This document shows, piece after piece, positions 13,597-16,758 of a DNA stretch of 16,758 nt. The position numbers were made by a program, and so were the translations under genes. Where the stretch lies: the NCBI GenBank assembly GCA_049317545.1, contig JBMOIB010000063.1:1-16758 (forward strand), read 5' to 3'. This DNA comes from REEB506 sp049317545 (GTDB lineage: Bacteria; Pseudomonadota; Alphaproteobacteria; Caulobacterales; Aquidulcibacteraceae). Each line of letters starts with the position of its first letter. Within the stretch, counting starts at the first letter, position 1. The notes beneath the pieces are model-generated. The model made no database searches, was not told the origin of the DNA, and saw nothing but the letters and a program-made list of their open reading frames with translations.

Positions 13597-14192
13597 AGCG
13601 CCGCCGCGGCGGCGGCGCCGATCATGAGGAGGGCGAGGCGCTTTGGCGTCTCGTGACCTCGACCGTGCGTCCGCTGCGCGGCCACACACACCCCGCGCCG
13701 GCCGTTCGATTTGCGCGACCGCCGGGTGCGGCCTCTCTATCCGCCCCCCCCATAGTTCGCCCTGACCCGGCTGCTCCGCCCTCAGCGGCGGCCGGTCAGC
13801 CGCAGCCAGCGCCGCGTCCCTCGCGCGCGCCGGCCGGCGCCCCGCCGGACCGCAGCGGCGAGCGTCGGGTGCGACGCGGACAGATGGACATCTGGGGCGC
13901 ACTCGATCTGCACGGCATGACGCAGGACCAGGCGCGCAATTCGGTCGCCCGGTTTCTCGCTCGCGCCGCGGCCGAGGGCGCGCGGACCGTGATCGTGGTC
14001 ACCGGCAAAGGCGGGCGTTTTGGCGGCGGGGAGGGCGTCCTGAAGCGGCGTTTCCCGGAATGGCTCGCCGATCCGGGGGTGCGCGCGCTGGTGACCGGGA
14101 TCGCTCCGGCGCACGCGCGTCATGGCGGCGCCGGCGCCTATTACGTCTTGTTGAAGCGTCAGGCCTCGGACGAACGCGACGCCTTTTCCTGA
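13593..14192 (+). CDS. Smr/MutS2 C-terminal domain protein
   Basis: Small MutS-related (Smr) domain protein, 199 aa. A basic start (MKRRRGGG), a conserved ALWRLVTSTVRPL segment and a Pro/Ala-rich linker (about 35-90) precede the Smr domain: MDIWGALDLHGMTQDQARNS carries the LDLHG motif, and VVTGKGGRFGGGEGVLKRRF the TGKG motif. Smr domains are nucleic-acid nucleases in several systems; the substrate here is unknown. GTG 13593 overlaps the Tim44-like stop by four bases. In relatives mltA lies between these two genes, and it is missing here. The last 34 bases overlap the convergent hisE. Confidence 0.92.
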   Translation: MKRRRGGGADHEEGEALWRLVTSTVRPLRGHTHPAPAVRFARPPGAASLSAPPIVRPDPAAPPSAAAGQPQPAPRPSRAPAGAPPDRSGERRVRRGQMDIWGALDLHGMTQDQARNSVARFLARAAAEGARTVIVVTGKGGRFGGGEGVLKRRFPEWLADPGVRALVTGIAPAHARHGGAGAYYVLLKRQASDERDAFS

Positions 14193-14484
14193 AGCCCTGA
14201 CGTGCCCGACCGTTTCGCCAGGATGGTCGCGACCTCGTCCGGCCCGACGCCAGCCGCCTGTAGAAGCACAATTAGGTGATAGAGCGCGTCCGCCGCCTCG
14301 GCCGCGATCGCGGTGCGGTCGCCCTGGGTGGCGGCGATGATCGTCTCGACCGCTTCTTCGCCGAACTTTTTCGCGCAGCGGGCGGGGCCGGCGGCGAGCA
14401 ATTGGGCGGTGTAGGAGGACGACGGATCGCCGCCGACCCGCGCGGCCACCACCAACGCCAATTTGTCGAGTTCCGCGCCAAGGC

Positions 14485-14488
<4 letters not shown>
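14159..14488 (-). CDS. hisE: Phosphoribosyl-ATP pyrophosphatase
   Basis: Hydrolyses phosphoribosyl-ATP to phosphoribosyl-AMP, the second step of histidine synthesis. The 109-aa all-helical product contains SSYTAQLLAAG, KFGEEAVETIIAA with the metal-binding glutamates, and EAADALYHLIVLLQAAGV with the conserved Glu and Asp. ATG 14488 overlaps the hisF stop by four bases (ATGA). Its final 34 bases overlap the end of the opposing smr gene, so both stop codons lie within the other gene. It is a free-standing HisE, not a HisIE fusion. Confidence 0.96.
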
Positions 14489-15245
<757 letters not shown>

Positions 15246-15246
<1 letters not shown>

Positions 15247-15968
15247 CAGGCCGCCGCCGCGAGCGCAGCCTTGGCCGAAAGGTCGCCCTCGTAAAGCGCG
15301 CGGCCGATGATCGCGCCGTGGATGGCGCGGCCGGGGCGAGCCCGAAGAGCGGTGATGTCTTCCACGCCCTTGACCCCGCCGGAGGCGATCACCGGGATTG
15401 AAACGGCGTCCGCAACCGCGCCGCAGAGCGCCAAGTTGACCCCGAGCTTGCGCCCGTCGCGGCCGATGTCGGTGACGATGACAGCTGCGACGCCGGCGTC
15501 CTGGAAACTGCGGGCGAGGTCGATGGCGTCGATGTCGGTCTGGTCGACCCAGCCGGCGACGGCGACGCGGCCCTCGCGGGCGTCGATGCCGATGGCGATC
15601 TGGTCGGGGAACTCGCGCGCCGCGCTGCGCACGAAATCTGGATCACGAACGGCCGCGGTTCCGAGCACGACGCGCGAGGCGCCGGCATTGAGCCAATAGG
15701 AGATCGCCGGCATCGTCCGGATGCCGCCGCCGACCTGGACGGGGATGGCGGCCGCGTCGAGGATGCGGGTGAGGGCGCCTGCATTTTTCGGCTCGCCGGC
15801 GATCGCCCCGTCGAGATCAACGACGTGCAGCCATTCGAAACCGGCGGACTGGAACAGGTCGGCCTGGGCGCTCGGGTCTTCGTTGAAGATCGTCGCTTCG
15901 TCCATGCGCCCTTCGGTGAGGCGCACGCACCGTCCGTCTTTCAGGTCGATGGCGGGGTAAAGGATCAT
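15246..15968 (-). CDS. hisA: ProFAR isomerase (phosphoribosylformimino-AICAR-P isomerase)
   Basis: Barrel-fold isomerase that opens the ribose of ProFAR to give PRFAR, the HisF substrate. The 240-aa product begins MILYPAIDLKDGRCVRLTEG with Asp8 as one catalytic acid and has Asp129 (IGIDAREGRV) as the other. Phosphate-binding blocks are VGGGIRT and VIASGGVKGVEDI. ATG 15968 lies one base after the hisH stop, and the hisA stop overlaps hisF by one base. Confidence 0.98.
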
Positions 15969-15969
15969 C

Positions 15970-16608
15970 TCAGGGCGTCCAGTCTACGAAACGCGCCAGC
16001 AGCGCAAGCCCCGCCGCCTGGCTCTTTTCCGGGTGGAATTGCACGCCGAGCACCGGGCCGTCTGATACCGCGCTGGCGAAGGTCTCGCCGTGTGTGGTTT
16101 GGGCGGCTGCTGCGGCCGGATCGGCGAGGTCGACGATGTAGGAATGAGCGAAATAGCAATGGGCCGACGCGCCGAGCGCGTCGAACACCGGGTGCGGCGC
16201 GGTCGGCCGGACCGCGTTCCAGCCCATGTGCGGGAGCGTCGCGCCGTGCGGGTCAAGGCGTCGGCAAGCGCCCGCCAGCCAACCGAGGCCGGGCGTGACG
16301 GTCAGCTCAAGGCCCTTTTCGACGAGCAATTGCATGCCGACGCAAATGCCCAGGAACGGGCGCCCCGCGCCCTTGACGCGCTCGACGATCGCCTCCTTGA
16401 GTCCCGGCGCGCGCTCGAGCCCTGCCATGCAGTCGGCGAATGCGCCTTGGCCGGGCAGCACGATGCGATCGGCGCGGCTTACGAACTCGACGTCGGCGGT
16501 GACCCGCACCTCCCGGCGACGGTTGGCGCGCGCCGCCGCTTCAAGCAGGGCGCGCTCGACCGATCGCAAGTTACCCGAGCCGTAGTCGATGACGGCGATT
16601 GTCTGCAC
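15970..16608 (-). CDS. hisH: Imidazole glycerol phosphate synthase, glutaminase subunit
   Basis: Class I glutamine amidotransferase that supplies ammonia to HisF. The 212-aa product begins with IAVIDYGSGNLRSVERALL, has VLPGQGAFADC for the oxyanion region, the nucleophile in FLGICVGMQ (Cys89) and the other catalytic residues in VQFHPEKSQ (His192, Glu194). The start is GTG 16608, three bases after the hisB stop. The family start MKIAIIDYG-like pattern supports it. Confidence 0.97.
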   Translation of the reverse strand: MQTIAVIDYGSGNLRSVERALLEAAARANRRREVRVTADVEFVSRADRIVLPGQGAFADCMAGLERAPGLKEAIVERVKGAGRPFLGICVGMQLLVEKGLELTVTPGLGWLAGACRRLDPHGATLPHMGWNAVRPTAPHPVFDALGASAHCYFAHSYIVDLADPAAAAAQTTHGETFASAVSDGPVLGVQFHPEKSQAAGLALLARFVDWTP

Positions 16609-16611
16609 GGG

Positions 16612-16758
16612 TCACAAAACCCCTTTGGTCGAGGGCGCGGCGCCGCCGGCCTTCGGGTCGATCTCGACCGCCTCGCGCAGCGCGCGCGCCAGCGCCTTGT
16701 AGCAGGACTCGACGATATGGTGGGTGTTCTCGCCATACAGATTCTCGATATGGACGCA
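16612..16758 (-). CDS. hisB: Imidazoleglycerol-phosphate dehydratase, C-terminal part (cut by window)
   Basis: Dehydrates imidazole glycerol phosphate to imidazole acetol phosphate. Only the last 48 residues are in the window. They include ENLYGENTHHIVESCYKALA, the second metal-binding HHxxE motif, then REAVEIDP and the typical C terminus PSTKGVL before TGA (16612-16614). It is the upstream gene of the hisB-hisH-hisA-hisF-hisE run; three bases separate it from hisH. Its start lies beyond the right edge. Confidence 0.96.
   Translation of the reverse strand, partial: CVHIENLYGENTHHIVESCYKALARALREAVEIDPKAGGAAPSTKGVL

Noticed and set aside
12847..13902. N-terminal extension of the secB frame to 13902
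   Set aside because: The extra sequence is antisense to the Tim44-like gene and has no SecB homology; SecB has its normal start at 12846.

Overview
The window is GC-rich, gene-dense chromosomal DNA from an alphaproteobacterium. The evidence is gene order: hemE-hemH-hemJ-rho running left, a DUF299 gene-maf-aroE-coaE-dnaQ running right from the same point, then secB, a Tim44-like gene, an Smr-domain gene and hisBHAFE. This arrangement is typical of the origin-proximal region in Caulobacterales, Rhizobiales and relatives. I cannot fix the genus; Caulobacterales or Hyphomonadaceae is a guess.

Left arm (1-6246): rho (cut by the window edge) and the haem genes hemJ, hemH and hemE are on the minus strand. 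Between rho and hemJ, where these genes are usually neighbours, sits a four-gene plus-strand arsenic cassette (1470-3664): arsR, a phosphatase-fold arsenate reductase, an aquaglyceroporin (aqpS-like) and a glutaredoxin-type arsenate reductase. No arsB, acr3 or arsH is present, so arsenite would leave by the channel. A perfect 13-base inverted repeat lies outside both ends of the cassette.

Centre (6247-6561): the non-coding gap between divergent hemE and the DUF299 gene is the position of the chromosomal replication origin in Caulobacter, Sinorhizobium and Brucella. Here it holds two adjacent perfect inverted repeats, two in-phase TTCACA repeats and GANTC sites, but no consensus DnaA box.

Right arm (6562-12348): a tightly coupled plus-strand run (DUF299 regulator, maf, aroE, coaE, then dnaQ) covers PEP-synthase control, nucleotide pyrophosphatase, shikimate and CoA synthesis and replication proofreading. 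It is followed by a 703-aa N-terminal-nucleophile acylase of the penicillin acylase family, whose Ser-b1, His-b23 and Val-b70 match the PvdQ/AHL-acylase branch. The acylase is an accessory gene in a housekeeping neighbourhood.

Right end (12370-16758): secB (minus) is divergent from a Tim44-like membrane protein gene and an Smr-domain gene (plus). These converge on the histidine operon hisB(partial)-hisH-hisA-hisF-hisE (minus); smr and hisE overlap tail to tail by 34 bases. The fxsA and mltA genes often found between secB and smr in relatives are absent. No tRNA, rRNA, CRISPR array or insertion sequence was seen.
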